In this document: positions 20,718 to 33,416 of the stretch, in pieces
Layout: every line of letters starts with the position of its first letter
How positions within the stretch are numbered: the first letter of the stretch is position 1
NCBI GenBank assembly: GCA_020466095.1
Contig: CM035807.1
Span: forward strand, 30,133,176-30,197,175
DNA from: Chlorops oryzae
Taxonomy: Eukaryota > Arthropoda > Insecta > Diptera > Chloropidae
Reading direction: 5' to 3'
DNA length: 64,000 nucleotides
Translations under genes and position numbers: made by a program
The notes under the pieces: generated by a model
The model's database searches: none
What the model saw: only the letters and a program-made list of their open reading frames with translations
Told to the model about the DNA's origin: nothing

Positions 20718-22025
20718 CGTACGATATTGCTAGTTTTAGTAAATAAAATTAAAAGCTCGCAGATATAACTCCAAACTACACGTGTGCCGACTCTAGACGA
20801 TTTGCCAAAAACACGAAATATTACGATATTATCCCAGCCGGAATCTAACGCACGCATGACTACAGCCAGCAACGAATTTTCATTTGTAAAAAAACCAATT
20901 GGTGCTCTTTCCACAAATTTGACATTTTCCCCTCTTTGTCCCTCTTTGACTCTCTTTCGCGCTCTTCCTCCGGGACGACTTTATTCTATACTATCTCGAG
21001 ATTCAGACACATGAACAATGTTTCGGAAACATCCCATTTGAGTGCATGAGAAAGAAAAAGAAGCAGAGATTGTTCCGGAACATTTAAAAAACAGACCAAT
21101 TTTTTTCTCAGTTCTATCCTTCACAATTTTTATTGTGTCTTTATACAGCTATAAATTTTATGGCACGAAAAATAATGCTCTGTTTCACATAATATTCAGC
21201 GAATCGTGTTTTGCAATGTAACTACAAAGTAAGACATTGAGCTTCTACCGAAAGAATTTCAATGAACTTTAAAAATTCTTCTTGCACCATTTCGCATGAA
21301 ACATTTTCTCGATCATATGTATTGCATACAACAATGCTAGAACAATGTTTCAGTGTACGACTGACTATGCTGAGCGACTGACGTTCTCATGATTTCACGC
21401 AACAATGTTGTGTGTAGTCGACTCGCAGTTATGCAAGCGTCCTTTCCGCGGTTGTTTGAAAACGCTAGTCTTTCGTTTTTACCCACCTATTTTTTATGCT
21501 GATCATCATTCCTAAGTAATCTAGGTTTTCTCTGTTTAGCAAAATCATTTATACAGACATTTCATTTTTGAAGCAATTGTTTCGATGAAATCCTGATTTA
21601 TACATACGGCATTGGTTTGCAGCGTATACGGTCAGTGATTTGAACAATTCAAGAAAAAGATATGCACTTGAAATTTAGATGACTAAATTCGATTCCTGGA
21701 TTACATTTAAATAATGACATGACGCTGCCTCTTTGTTCCTCTGCTATCAGATCTGAATCTTCATAAAAACTGGCAATCATGATTTTGTACTCTTGCAAAT
21801 TGGTTCACAAAACATTGTTCTTAAGATGTGTGTATTGATGTCTTGAGTGTGTATGTATAGTAGTGACCTTTCCATCTGGGTTATATTTTTTGCTTTGAAA
21901 TCAGCTGATCAAATATCGCCCAAACAGCTGACTACCAAGAAGTCAGTGTTTTCTGTGTTTTGTACCAACAAAATCAGTTTTAAAAAAATTACATTTACTT
22001 TTTGGAGCATTTATTCGCTATTGAA

Positions 22026-25000
22026 ATGCCTGTATTGTATAATACGGGCGATTGGTTTGTCCTACGGCCGGATACATACAGGTAGGTATTTATGAACAAA
22101 GATTCAAGTAAAAGAGCATATGCATAATGATAAAATTTCTTCAGGAAAGTGGACTTAAACATTCCGGATTGGCCGTTGGACTTAGATTTGGAGTATATGC
22201 ATGTAGTCGGTGCTCCTTTTGGTGGTCCTCTGGCGATAATAAGAGATCCTCGCCAAATCGTTCCTATAAAGGGAACGGCAAAACCAGTCATAAGAATTTT
22301 CCTTACGTCTGGCGAAGAGGTCACAAAAGTCTTTGTAAGTTTTTAAAAATATTTGATAAATTTATTGGCTAAAGCATATTTTATGATAGTGGAACCATGG
22401 AAAACTTGTAACGATGGGCTGGACTGACGAAGAAGAATTAATTTGCGTTAACGACGATGCACTTGTGTTTTTATACGATATGTATGGCAAGGAAAAGGAT
22501 TCGTATAGTATGGGACAGGAAGCAAGTCTTACTAAGGTAAATAATCAAATATTTTCATCGAGTGCATATGTAACTTAACCCTTTCCTTTTAAAGATTGTG
22601 GATGCAAGAGTCTTTCAATCATCTGCTGGAACGGGTGTTGCTGTTATGACAACAAGTGGGCGTATTTTCTTAAAACTGAATAATACCAAAGACTTTCGGT
22701 CTCGTCAACTGCCAGAAATACCTAGTAAGTTTCTATGGAAAGGAAACGAAAAACCTTATCCCTCAATAATTCGTTTCAGAGATTAGAACAAAAAATTAGC
22801 CATATTTTAAATGAATATTCCTCGGGAATTCCCTTTTGCCTTTTTACCTCAAAAATGAATTGATAACTGCTATTTTCGATCTCTGCTAAAAAACAGATAA
22901 ATATTTTTTTTTTTTTTTTGACTTTAAATTAATGGCTGGGACACAGTAAGGTCCACATATGCCAGGTTAAACTTTTTGAATGTTAAATCTTCGTTTTAAT
23001 GACCGACGTCAGGCTCTGATCCTTATATGTACGAATAGATGCGTGATTTCCCCGTCACCACCGCCCTCAGACGGAGTACAGGCAAAGGATCAAAATGGCC
23101 GCCGCCAAGAATATTTAGATAGTAGCTTTAGTGCGAATTGAGTGCCATTGAGTACTTATATTCCTCCTTGACACTCTTTCGACACTTTAATTTGGTTTTT
23201 TTTTAAATTTAATTTATGACCGGCGTCAGCACAAATTCAAGATGGCGAAAATTTCAAACGTTGAGCCCGGCCCGGACGTAAACGAGTCCTATGTTACCTC
23301 GTTGACGAACGTTACGAAACTGGACAGATAAATATTTGCGAATGAAGTTTTCGTAGGCTGACAGACATTTAGTTTTTACCGCACAAAGAGCTCATTAAAA
23401 AAATTTATTTACAACCAAATAGTAGTACGTTAATTAAAGGAGCAGTGAAGTACAGTAAAAAAAATTTCTGAATTTTTTCTGCACTGAGGTTCTGAATTTT
23501 TTCTGGCCTCTGAGGTTCTGAATTTTTTCTGCCTACTGTGGTTCTGAATTTTTTCTGCCTTATTCCGAATAGTGGGAAATTCACCAATCCATCATTTAGA
23601 ACTATAAAAAACTGTCTTTTTGCAAACAATTATGTTAAATTATTTGAAAAATTCATTTTTCAGAATCGATATCAGAGTTTTCTTGTTGGGAAATAGTCAC
23701 CGAAGATCGAAACAGTTACTGCTTGCTAGCACGCGACTGCGAAGTGATAAAACTTTATCCTGGCGAATCGGTGGGAAATGTGATACGGAATTTATTCGAT
23801 AAACCTGCAGATCGTATTCTGCTAATGTCTGTCTCCTATAATTGTCAAAACTTGGCACTCTATACCAATACTGGTTTATTGTGGATGGGATCAGTTGATA
23901 TGAAAAGAAAATACTGCGAATTCGATACCGGCCGTAAGGATATTCCCAAGCAATTAGAATGGATTGTAAATGGTGACAATAATCAAGCGGAAGCAGTTGT
24001 TATTTCGTATCCGTCGTTTTTATTAGTCGTAAATAAAAACGGTGATAAGAATTTATTTACCTATGATCCAGCTATATTTTTAATAGCAGAAATGGACGGA
24101 GTTCGAATATTGACAAGCAACACTTATGAAATGATACAGAGATTGCCGAAATGTGTTCAAAATATATTCGCGATAAACAGTCAGGAACCATCAAGTTTTC
24201 TATTTGAAGCTCAGAAGAAATTCCAAGAAAAGTCCCACCAGGCTGATGAATATTTGAGTCTATTCCGCGACAGAATAAATATTGCTGTAGATGAATGCGT
24301 CGAGGCAGCCGGCTATGAGTTTTGCGTTGAAACACAAAAGAGCCTATTAAGAGTAAGTGACAGACAAATGTTATAAGGAAGCCAATTAAATATGGACTTT
24401 TTTCATTCTTATAGACAGCATATTTTGGCAACGGATTCTTACCATCGCATAGTTCCGAAAAATACATAAATATGCTTCGTATTTTACGGGTACTAAATGC
24501 ACTTCGACATCCGAAAATTTCAATGCCACTAACTTATAAACAGTAAGTGCTGATCTGAAAAACGAATGTTGTATGAATAGTTGTTATTTGCTGATGGATA
24601 GCTTTTAAGTAAAGACATTTACCTTTAAGCCTTTTGTTTGAACAACCGCCATTACATATTTGCTTCAAAGCAACAAAACAGGAAACAAATCCTATTAACT
24701 TAAAAACGAATTCTGAAATGTCTTTATGTTTCCTTATTTTTTTTTTTTTTTTTTTAAGATTTCTCCATTTGAAAGCAGAAGTCATATTGGGTCGTCTTGT
24801 TTTCCGAAAGCACTATGCCATGGCGATTCAAGTAGCTAAACATTTAAAACTCCCAGAGTCCTGGATACTTGAACATTGGGCATATCATAAAGTTATCAAT
24901 GATAAAGGTACGCCAGTAACGCAAGTGAAATAAATTTTTTTTAAGTCGCTCCCCTTTTTCGATGCAGACGACGGTGAAGTGGCTCGGAAAATTATTGAAA

Positions 25001-26417
25001 AGTTTAAGAATCCATCAATCGAGGGTATTTCTTTTTGCAACATAGCTGAAAAGGCGCATGCAGTTGGACGTGATGAGCTAGCGATCAAAGTATTTTCTCT
25101 TTACTTTTTTTTTATAATAAATTTTTTAATTTTTTTTTTTTTATTCAGCTACTCGAATTAGAACCACATGCATCTGCACAAGTTCCGCTTCTCTTGAAAT
25201 TGGGCAAGTATGACCGCGCAATAAAGAGTGCCACACAATCCGGTGACACGGAACTCGTTGCCGCTGTTCTTATGGACATAAAGAAAAAAATGATGCTTGG
25301 AAATTTTAATGTAAGTTCCACATTCTCAAGACTCAAAAAAAATATTTAACAAAAACGAAAAAAAAACAATATTAATTCAATGGCAATTTAAAACGTTTGA
25401 TAAACAACACTAACTCAAATTGAACGTTCTCTGATACTTTCTAGCTCATCCTTCGCGAATATCCAATGGCTCTGAATATATACAAAAAAATCATGAACGA
25501 TTGCAGCCGTTCTGCTCTTTATGATATATACAACAGCGCCGATGACCATAAGTCCTTGGCTGAATATCATTTCCAAAATGCCATCGAAACGAATACTTTG
25601 GAAGCTAACTTGCCGATAATAATAAATAGTTATACCCAAGGAAGGAAAAATTTGGAGGCAGAACTTTGCTCAGATGCTAGCAAGATGTTAAAACTGCAAA
25701 AAGCGCTTTCAACTAAGTAACTCAAAAAAGACAAAAAAAGTCATTCGAGTTCATTTATGATCGTTTTTTGTCTTTCTTTCGCGTTACAGATACGCCAGTA
25801 TTCATGGTCAAGTATCGTTCGTCGGGATGTCAATTCACGATACGGTACTAAATCTTTTGCAATTGGGAGAGAACAAAGAGGCGGAAAAAATTAAAAACGA
25901 TTTCAAAATTCCGGATAGAAGGTTCTTCATCGTTTCCCTTTCGTATTTAGTATTTCGATGTATCGGAAAATAATTTTTTTTTTTTTCTTTTGTTTCAATT
26001 CAAGGTTCTGGTGGCTTCGAATTACAACGTTAGCAGAAAAGAAGAAATGGGACGAACTGGAAAAGTTTGGTAAAAGTAAAAAGAGCCCAATCGGATACGA
26101 ACCATTTGCAGAAGTTTGTCTAAAACATAATAATCTGCACGACGCACGCAAATATATATTGAAATGTCGTGACGACAGTAGATCGCATTTTTATTTACGA
26201 GCGGGGTAAGTTAATTCCAATCAGAATTATATTTTCTAAATTGAAGATTTATATATATTATATTTTTAGGCTTTTGGATGAAGCTTGTGATAGCGCATTT
26301 GATCAACGTGATATTAATTTGCTTTATGTTATACAGCAACAAGCAAACATGAATAACAATAGTGCTGTTCAAGCAAAATTAAACACCTACATTTCAATGC
26401 TATCTGCGAAAAAATGA
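22026..26417 (+). CDS. Vps16A: Vps16A, core subunit of HOPS/CORVET
   Basis: Structural subunit of the HOPS and CORVET tethering complexes, acting with Vps33, Vps18 and Vps11 in endosome and autophagosome-to-lysosome fusion. Thirteen exons join with GT-AG sites and consistent phase: 22026-22081, 22145-22334, 22390-22536, 22595-22724, 23664-24352, 24415-24542, 24759-24907, 24968-25089, 25149-25310, 25445-25716, 25790-25921, 26005-26205, 26270-26417. They total 2526 nt, 841 aa, near the fly protein's length. The start MPVLYNTGDWFVLRPD is typical. The N-terminal half is the beta-propeller (GAPFGGPLAIIRD, NHGKLVTMGWTDEEEL). The C-terminal half is the helical Vps16_C region (LGRLVFRKHYAMAIQVAKHL, SAQVPLLLKLGKYDRA). 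Intron 4 (22725-23663) is by far the longest and holds a minisatellite. The gene appears intact. From memory, TrpRS and Vps16A also map close together in Drosophila. Confidence 0.96.
23468..23565. repeat. Minisatellite, about four units, in a Vps16A intron
   Basis: The motif TTCTGAATTTTTTCTG repeats four times, separated by GCACTGAGG, GCCTCTGAGG and CCTACTGTGG-type linkers. The same motif in the opposite orientation (GGCAGAAAAAATCCAGAACC, twice) lies in the GPATCH4 intron at 59942-59990. Confidence 0.8.
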
Positions 26418-28059
26418 TAATCTTATTCCCAATGTATAAAATACGATTAATCGATAAAAAAAATATATACTTTTTCTATTTCTAAATGAGCGGTTTGAGC
26501 TATTTTAATAACTGTTTAACTGAAGGGACTCACACTAAAGTGTATCGTTAAACCTTTCACTGCAAAAAGCTTAAATTAGAAATTGTCTTTGAAACAGATG
26601 AAACAGTTTAACGAAACTATGATGGAACAAAACATACTGTAATGGAACAGTCAAAAGAAGTCACTGGACTTTCATTTTCGATGTACTACACTATCCGACT
26701 ATATTTATTTTTCTGATTTCCACTAATTTGGAAATATATATTTCACATTTTAAACTTCTAGGTCAATCCAAAGGTAAGTTGTTCCTAAAGCGATGTCGCA
26801 AGCATTTAAATGCATTCTTCCATGTTAAGGTTCACTTGTCACTATCTTTCAAGTACAAATGTTAGTTTTGAAGATTCCATTGTGTTTTTAGGAGTTGCCA
26901 TTTTGTGTTCTAGCGAAAAATGCCGTTGCAAGCTGACAATACGGCTAGCTCTATAGGAAGATGAAGATGATGATATCCGGTATCCGACCAAATCACTATC
27001 CGTTGAATCTCGAATATACATATATACACATATATATATATATACCTGAAGAAAAAATTCATGTTTAGGATAATTTATTTTTGTATTTTGTATGCATTAA
27101 ACTAATAGATCACAAAAACCATAAAGAAAATATTTCACTATTTTGCATTTAAATTGGATAATTATTTTTACATGTGATTTTTTGAACGCACAAATCAGAT
27201 ATTTTGTTAAACTATAAACTAGAATTAAAATTCAAATAAGCATATATAGTTTTAAAGGTAATACACATGTATACACACAGAGCTATTTTTGATATACTAG
27301 ATTAATGAACGAAACAGCAGTCTTATATAAAACGATTTCTATAATATACATGTATATATATGAATATATCATTTTTTTTTTCCTTTTCACAGTTAAAATT
27401 ATAAATACATTTACATACGAGGTCTTTAGATTTTCTAATTCTTTTTTTTAAAGCTATTTACGAAGATATATATATGTAGGTATATATTTTTTTAGACATT
27501 TATTTTGATTTCTAGCCTATTTATGAAAAGCATTTTTGAAATAGGGATTTTATTTGCAGTAAAATAATTAGTATAGAAACACATAAATTAAAATAAAGAA
27601 TATGCCGCCCACTCAGAGTGATATTTTGGGTAGAGAAAAAAAAAAAGAGCAAAACAAAATTTACAACACCAGGTTTAATGAGGAATTTAACGGGATGATA
27701 ATAAATTGGGACATTTTTAACCTTTTAAATACAAGCTATTTGTGTTGGTAGCAATGATTATAAATGTCGCTTCAGACTCAAATGTGGCTGTACTTTTTTC
27801 AAATTAATTAACAGAAATTTATTTGGGCTTAAATGGGTACATTCTGAATGGGCTTTTCAATTGGCAACGAATTTTACTAGTACGATAAGACGAATTAGTA
27901 AGCATATGGAAAGGGCAATTATAAGATTAGTTCAAACTTATATAACTTGAAAGTGTTTATTTAAATGGCAGATTCACTCGTTAATTACATCATTTGATCG
28001 ACAATTATATTTTGAGTAAATATGCAACTTCAAAATTTATTTATCAGGCTCGGCTTTCG

Positions 28060-28091
<32 letters not shown>

Positions 28092-30420
28092 TATTGCACA
28101 ACATTATCCTTCAATTTAACAAGAATATATCGAATCTTAATTAATATGAACATATCTTCATTACAGTGACAGCAACTGTTTATTTTTCTTAAGCTTTTCA
28201 TTGTAAGCGCTTGCCTTTTGCAGTCAATGCTTTTCTGCTTGAAATAATCCTGTTTTTTTTTTTAGGTTTTTTGTTTTGTTTTTTAATTTAAAAATACTAC
28301 GAAAAACTAAGCTTAACACATATATGATCTTAGGAATAGACAAAAATTCATTTAACTACGTTAGTGACTAGTCGAAGAAGGATCTTCAAAAAAATTTCAT
28401 TTTTTCTAAAATTGTATACTTTTTTTTTGTTATTTTTTGAATTTTTTCTTTTATAATAAATAGTGTGTTGTTAAATAATAAGTTATCTTTGACCACAGAT
28501 GATATTAAAATGAAAGGAAAATATATCAACATATGACAACTTTAGTCATAACATTCAATAATGTCTCCCCCAAGAACTGATAATAAAAAATTTTCTAAGC
28601 ATTTGAAGAAAAAAAAAAAGAACAAACTGGAATTGAAAAAAGTTAATGAAATATTTAAGGAGATCAGATCAAAAATGATTCGACACAGATATATTAAAAT
28701 TTTGTGCTTTAAGAAAATTGCCTGGTTACATTTGAGCAAGCTACAATTCGGTTAGTGTTCGAGTTGAGTAGCCGACGAAAGTTTTTATAAGGAAATAAAA
28801 AAAAAAAAATAATAATAATAATAATAGAAATGAAAGCATACTAACTTAATAAAACATAGATTCTTCCACACGTTGAATTATTAGTTAGAGGGCTTTCAAA
28901 AGGAGCAGAGCTTACATGTTGTAAAAGCATGACACTTGGGATGTGCTACACGACTTTGTATATCATAGGTATATGTTTTACTAGTCCAGGGGTGGCGCAA
29001 TGACAGATTTTCTTAGCTGCTGCGGACGCAAAATTTTTAAAATGAAGTAACAAAATTTTTAAAATGAAGTAACAAAATTTTCTGGCATTTGAATTAAGCT
29101 ATTTTAAATTCTAAGTACCTGATATTTGCCTCGAATGGATATTTTTTGCGGGCGCATGAAGGGCTTATAGCGATTTGCGTGGTTTGTGGTTAGTACTAGA
29201 CTTTTACAATGCCCCACTAAGCGAAACGAATAATTGTTTTAGAATTATACAAGTTTTCAAAAATTTTCTATCTTAACATATGTAACTGGTCTTCGAAAAA
29301 GTATCTAACTTGCCAGTCTTTATTATATATATAATATATTGACAGTTTGAATTAAATTGCAATTTAAATATCTATATCTCTTGTTCTTTAAGTAGTTAGG
29401 ATTTTTATTGGATTGGATCAAAATTTAAAAAGAAATGGACCTCAATTTTAATTAATTGATTACTAACTAAATTAATCTGTTGCGGTAAGATTTTGCCGTG
29501 ACTAAATATTGCAACTTATCGATTAAGAAATATGAAAACTAGGGCAAGAGAAAATATTTAAATTCAGCACACAAAAGTATGCATTTGAATATTCCCAATA
29601 TATTCTGATAGTGACAAATCTGTTCATTTCATCACATCTTGAGGAAGGCGTTTTAAAGATATTCGGATATATTTACGGCCTTAATTCAGCTCCGTTTATA
29701 AAGGCTTAAAATGATATTAATTGATTTTTAAATATTCAAATGCATACTTTAGGTGCTGAATTATCATAACTTCTCTTGTCCTAATGTTAACGGCTTCGAA
29801 TTGCTTGAATAGAGAATATTTTTTCGATTTTGGGACCATTTTCTCAATGCCAGATCAATGTTTCATTGAAATATATAAAAGTTAAGGTCATCGAATATTT
29901 TAGATAATTTATCTCCACGACTCATTATTAAAATAACATTTTATAATTAAGTTTGCATTTTAGTTTTTTTCATTTCGACATTGAAGTGAATTCTATATTC
30001 ATTTAATAAATCAAAATACTTTTTATCTCACTTGCCCGACTCAATTAAAATAATTTCCTTTCATTTTCGGCATGTACAAACAAGGCCATTTCAATTGAAA
30101 CGTATTAAAAATAGATATTCAAATGAAGAAAAACCAAAAAGAAACATTTACTAACTAGTTAATAAACAAGGAACTTAAAATTTCAAGAGTTCTTAAAGCT
30201 TAAAAAAACAAATAGATATATATATGTATATGTATATTTAAACAAAAACTTGCAGTGATCTTTCAATAAAAACCGCGGCTCTTATTCTTCAAATTGCATT
30301 TCTACTTAAAGTTTTGCTCGTTTGCTTTATTTTCGCCTTCTTTATCACAGCCAACGTTTTTTGCGTTTTTTTTTTTTTTTAAGTTTAATTACTAAATATT
30401 TTTCATTTTATTTTAGTAAT
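26418..30420. other. Long AT-rich interval, no gene recognised
   Basis: Downstream of Vps16A (plus) and downstream of the candidate minus-strand exons at 30421-31308. It contains long T and A tracts (28060-28090), a TA-rich region near 27000-27500 and a short exact duplication of AAATTTTTAAAATGAAGTAAC at about 29029-29071. Part of it may be 3' untranslated sequence of the flanking genes. No coding or RNA gene seen. Confidence 0.5.
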
Positions 30421-31308
30421 ATTATGTAGAAATGTTCTTAAAGTTTTCATTCAGTTCGTACATAGATGAATGTACTTCTTCGTTTGACTGGGTTTCTTTA
30501 TTGCTAACTTGAACGGGTACTGTGCTATCTAAGCTACGAGACTTTGGCAAAGTCTCGCTCTTAATCTTACCGTCAAGGTCACGGTTGTTACTTTTATCAT
30601 CGTGGCGTATGTTGGCATAAAATTTCTCTTTATATTTTTTTGCTGAATATTTGTGTTCAATGAAGGTAGTTGAAACATTTAGCGGTGAATAGTTTGACGG
30701 AGCGATATTCAAAGTATCTGCAGTGGTAGATTTCGAAGGTACAGCTCTTGTTGGTTTTGGTGTTGCAGCGAAAAGTAGAGCATGATCACTCAATGTGTGA
30801 TACATTTCTATAAAACAAATAAAAAAAAAAAGGAAAAAATCATAGTGTAAAAAACAAAAAATAAGTTTCATAAAAGAACAATAACCTAACATAAATTCAC
30901 ATCGAATAGGTTTTTGTCAAGAATTATTAAAATTATTAATTAATTTTAATTAAAATTAAGAGCCTACTATATGCGGCGTATAGTGCAAGTTTTTGTTTTA
31001 TTTCAGATTTAGGGCCGTTTTCTCATCCTTCTTTTTGATAATTGATAATTTTTGTCCAAAAACAAGAGTTTCATATTTAGGTTTACTGAAGTATGTAAGG
31101 GAAAACTTTTGGTACTTTTTCATTTGTGGCATTCGTAAAACAATGGTATCCAAATTGGGGCAAAGATTTTTTTTTGCATTGACACCACTTTCATTGCGAT
31201 TACGAGAACATATTGGGGCCGAGTTTTCTACATAATTTGAAAAAAAAACTTCCGTTTCATTTTCGGCTACCCCTCGAACGTTATAACGTTGCTCATAAGA
31301 AAATAAAG
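30421..31308 (-). CDS. Candidate two-exon 3' part of an unrecognised gene
   Basis: A 3'-terminal exon at 30421-30808 follows a TTTTATAG acceptor. It encodes MYHTLSDHALLFAATPKP and a polar tail containing SKSTTADTLNIAPSNYSPLN and ending NENFKNIST plus stop. Upstream at 31087-31308, an open frame follows an AATAG acceptor (SYEQRYNVRGVAENETE, CPNLDTIVLRMPQMKKYQK). A CA|GTAAAC donor would join it in phase to the terminal exon. The upstream frame also stays open past that donor to a TAA near 31003, so the join is not certain. Composition looks coding rather than random. No family is recognised. It could belong to an alternative end of the zinc-finger gene upstream, or to a separate gene. Confidence 0.4.
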
Positions 31309-31882
31309 CTATTGAATATTATTCAATTAAAAAACATGTAAAAAAAAATTGGAGAACTTTCATTAAATATTGCAATAAGATAATTGGTATGTATCTAATT
31401 TTACACAAATGAAAGCTGAAAAACAAGTAAATAAAACCTAATAAAACATTAAAAAATAAACTAAATTAGGAAAATATAACAATATAAAATTCATTAAATT
31501 TTAAAAATTTCCACACAAAAATTTAAGCCACGAAAAATATCACTAATAAAATGTATAAAATTACAAAGTCTCTGATATTCGAAAATTAAAAAAAAAAAGA
31601 TGTTAATACATATTCAAAAGATTGGTAGTAATTTCATGTGTGTGTGTTTTCAATTCTTTAAAAATTTTATAGCGTTTGTAAGCTGACTTTAATAAAAAAA
31701 AAACGCCTCAATAAAGATTCAAATTAAATTTTAGATATGATGCTTTTCTGCTGCCTTATTTTAGAGTTATAAAATCGATTTTGACCTCAAGGAATGTTCT
31801 ATAAATACTATAAATACCATTTCCCTTGTTCAATTGTAATTCAACACACTTGGAACCGGTCCTTTAAAGTGCCATTAATTCT

Positions 31883-32009
31883 AATCCGTGGATACTACTT
31901 CTGTTAGTCATGAAAATTAGCTGTTCGAAAAAATTTGTATAGAAGATTTTGATCATTTTAACAAAGTCGGAAAATTTGGCAAAAAGAGAGAATTTCGTAT
32001 CCACGGATT
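31883..32009. mobile_element. Small foldback element
   Basis: AATCCGTGGATAC at the left end is inverted as GTATCCACGGATT at the right end, about 127 bp apart. No target duplication was determined. Confidence 0.55.
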
Positions 32010-32120
32010 CATTGACTCTGTTTGAACAAAGCTTTTAGCGAAGAATAAAAACACCTTAAAAGACTAGTTTTTAATTCTATTAACTATTTTACCCAACTAT
32101 CATGAATATAAAAATAAACA

Positions 32121-32777
32121 AGTAAGAAAGCTAAAGTCGGTCAAGCCCGACTTTGAAATACCCAGCGTCCCGACGTTATGAGCGCACTATGTTTTGCTTC
32201 TCTATTTATGGGCGTGGTATTGGGAGGGCCACATAATTTATTTCCCTACACATTTCATTCGCCTTGGTGAACCTATGTTGCGAATTTGAAGCTTCTACGC
32301 CTTTTACTTCGGAAGTTACGAAAAATCTTCATTTGTGGGCTTATTTGTGGGCGTGGCTCGAGGAGGGCGGCGTCCATTTTTTGCCAGGATATGTCCCTTT
32401 TCGTAGTTTACCAGCACACCAAATATCAATGGAATGTGTTGAGTGGTTCGCAAGTTACAAGCATTTTATTGAAAACACAATAAATTCATTTGTGGGCGTG
32501 GCAGTGGGCGGATGTCTCCCATTTTTACTTAGGACCATACTCGGATCCCGATATATCTGTGTGCCAAATTTCGACTTGATTGGTCCAGCCGTTTCGGAGG
32601 AGATCCGACCACGGACAGACGGACGGACGGACAGACGGACAGACGGACATGTCTTAATTGATTCAGTTTTTGATCCTGATCATTTCTATATATATATGTC
32701 TATATCTCCGGAGCTTAGTTCTCCCTGTTACAAGATTCGCACAAAACTAATATACCCCGCTTACGCTGGGTATAAAA
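32121..32777. repeat. Dispersed repeat with GACGGAC tract
   Basis: Begins AGTAAGAAAGCTAAAGTCGG with an internal hairpin (AAAGTCGGTC/GCCCGACTTT) and ends CCGCTTACGCTGGGTATAAA. CCCAGCG near the start and CGCTGGG near the end are inverted. The interior has GTGGGCGTGGCAGTGGGCGG and a GGACGGACGGACAGACGGAC tract. A long open frame crosses it but follows the repeat rather than any known domain. A reversed shorter copy lies at 14045-14390, and a relative with the same tract at 40190-40445. Confidence 0.75.
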
Positions 32778-33141
32778 ACAGCCACTACAACATAAAGAGA
32801 TCTCGATTTTCAATTAGGAAGGCAAATTAAATGAAAATAGACCTACAGCTCTTTGAAAAAAATTATTGCACAACGTATACTGTTTGTTTTTTTCGTTCTT
32901 ATTATCTGAGGGCCCCTAACCAAAAAAAAAAAAAAAAAAACTTTTAAACTTCATTTAAACAAGTATCATTAGTATGGTGTTTTTAAGTGCCCCTCCATTG
33001 ATTATTTGTTCGTTGTAGAACTGAAGGTAAAAATTGATTTCTTCTAGCCTTTTGTTTTTATACTAATCTCAATTAAATTTGTCCGTTGAAAAGGAATTTT
33101 CTGACAGTGATCGATCAAAAAAAAAAAAAATTTTATAATTT

Positions 33142-33267
33142 TAAGGCCCGTTTTGTTACTGTTCCGATTACATTTTTCGTTACGAAAAACAAACAAAAAA
33201 ATTCTTTATATGAAAATTTTGACATTTTGACGAAAAACTTTAACGGAAACAGTAGCAAACGGGCCTT
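33142..33267. mobile_element. Small foldback MITE with GGCCCGTTT ends
   Basis: Left arm TAAGGCCCGTTTTGTTACTG, right arm complement TAAGGCCCGTTTGCTACTG. It is 126 bp, with no coding capacity. One arm of the same family (AACAGTAACAAACGGGCCTT) occurs at 60630-60651 beside the GPATCH4 exon 2. Confidence 0.75.
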
Positions 33268-33416
33268 ACTGACACCAAACATTTTGTTGGCCAGCCCTTT
33301 TCTTTTGTTTCTACGTTTTATAATCCAGATATTAATATTTTTCCCTTATCCAAAAAGAATCGTATTTAACTTTCTTATGTTAGTTCTCTGCGCATCAATA
33401 ATTTCTTGAGTATAGG

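Noticed and set aside
32264..32830. 188-codon plus-strand frame
   Set aside because: Lies within a dispersed noncoding repeat; it continues into the GACGGAC tract and repeat end and shows no domain.
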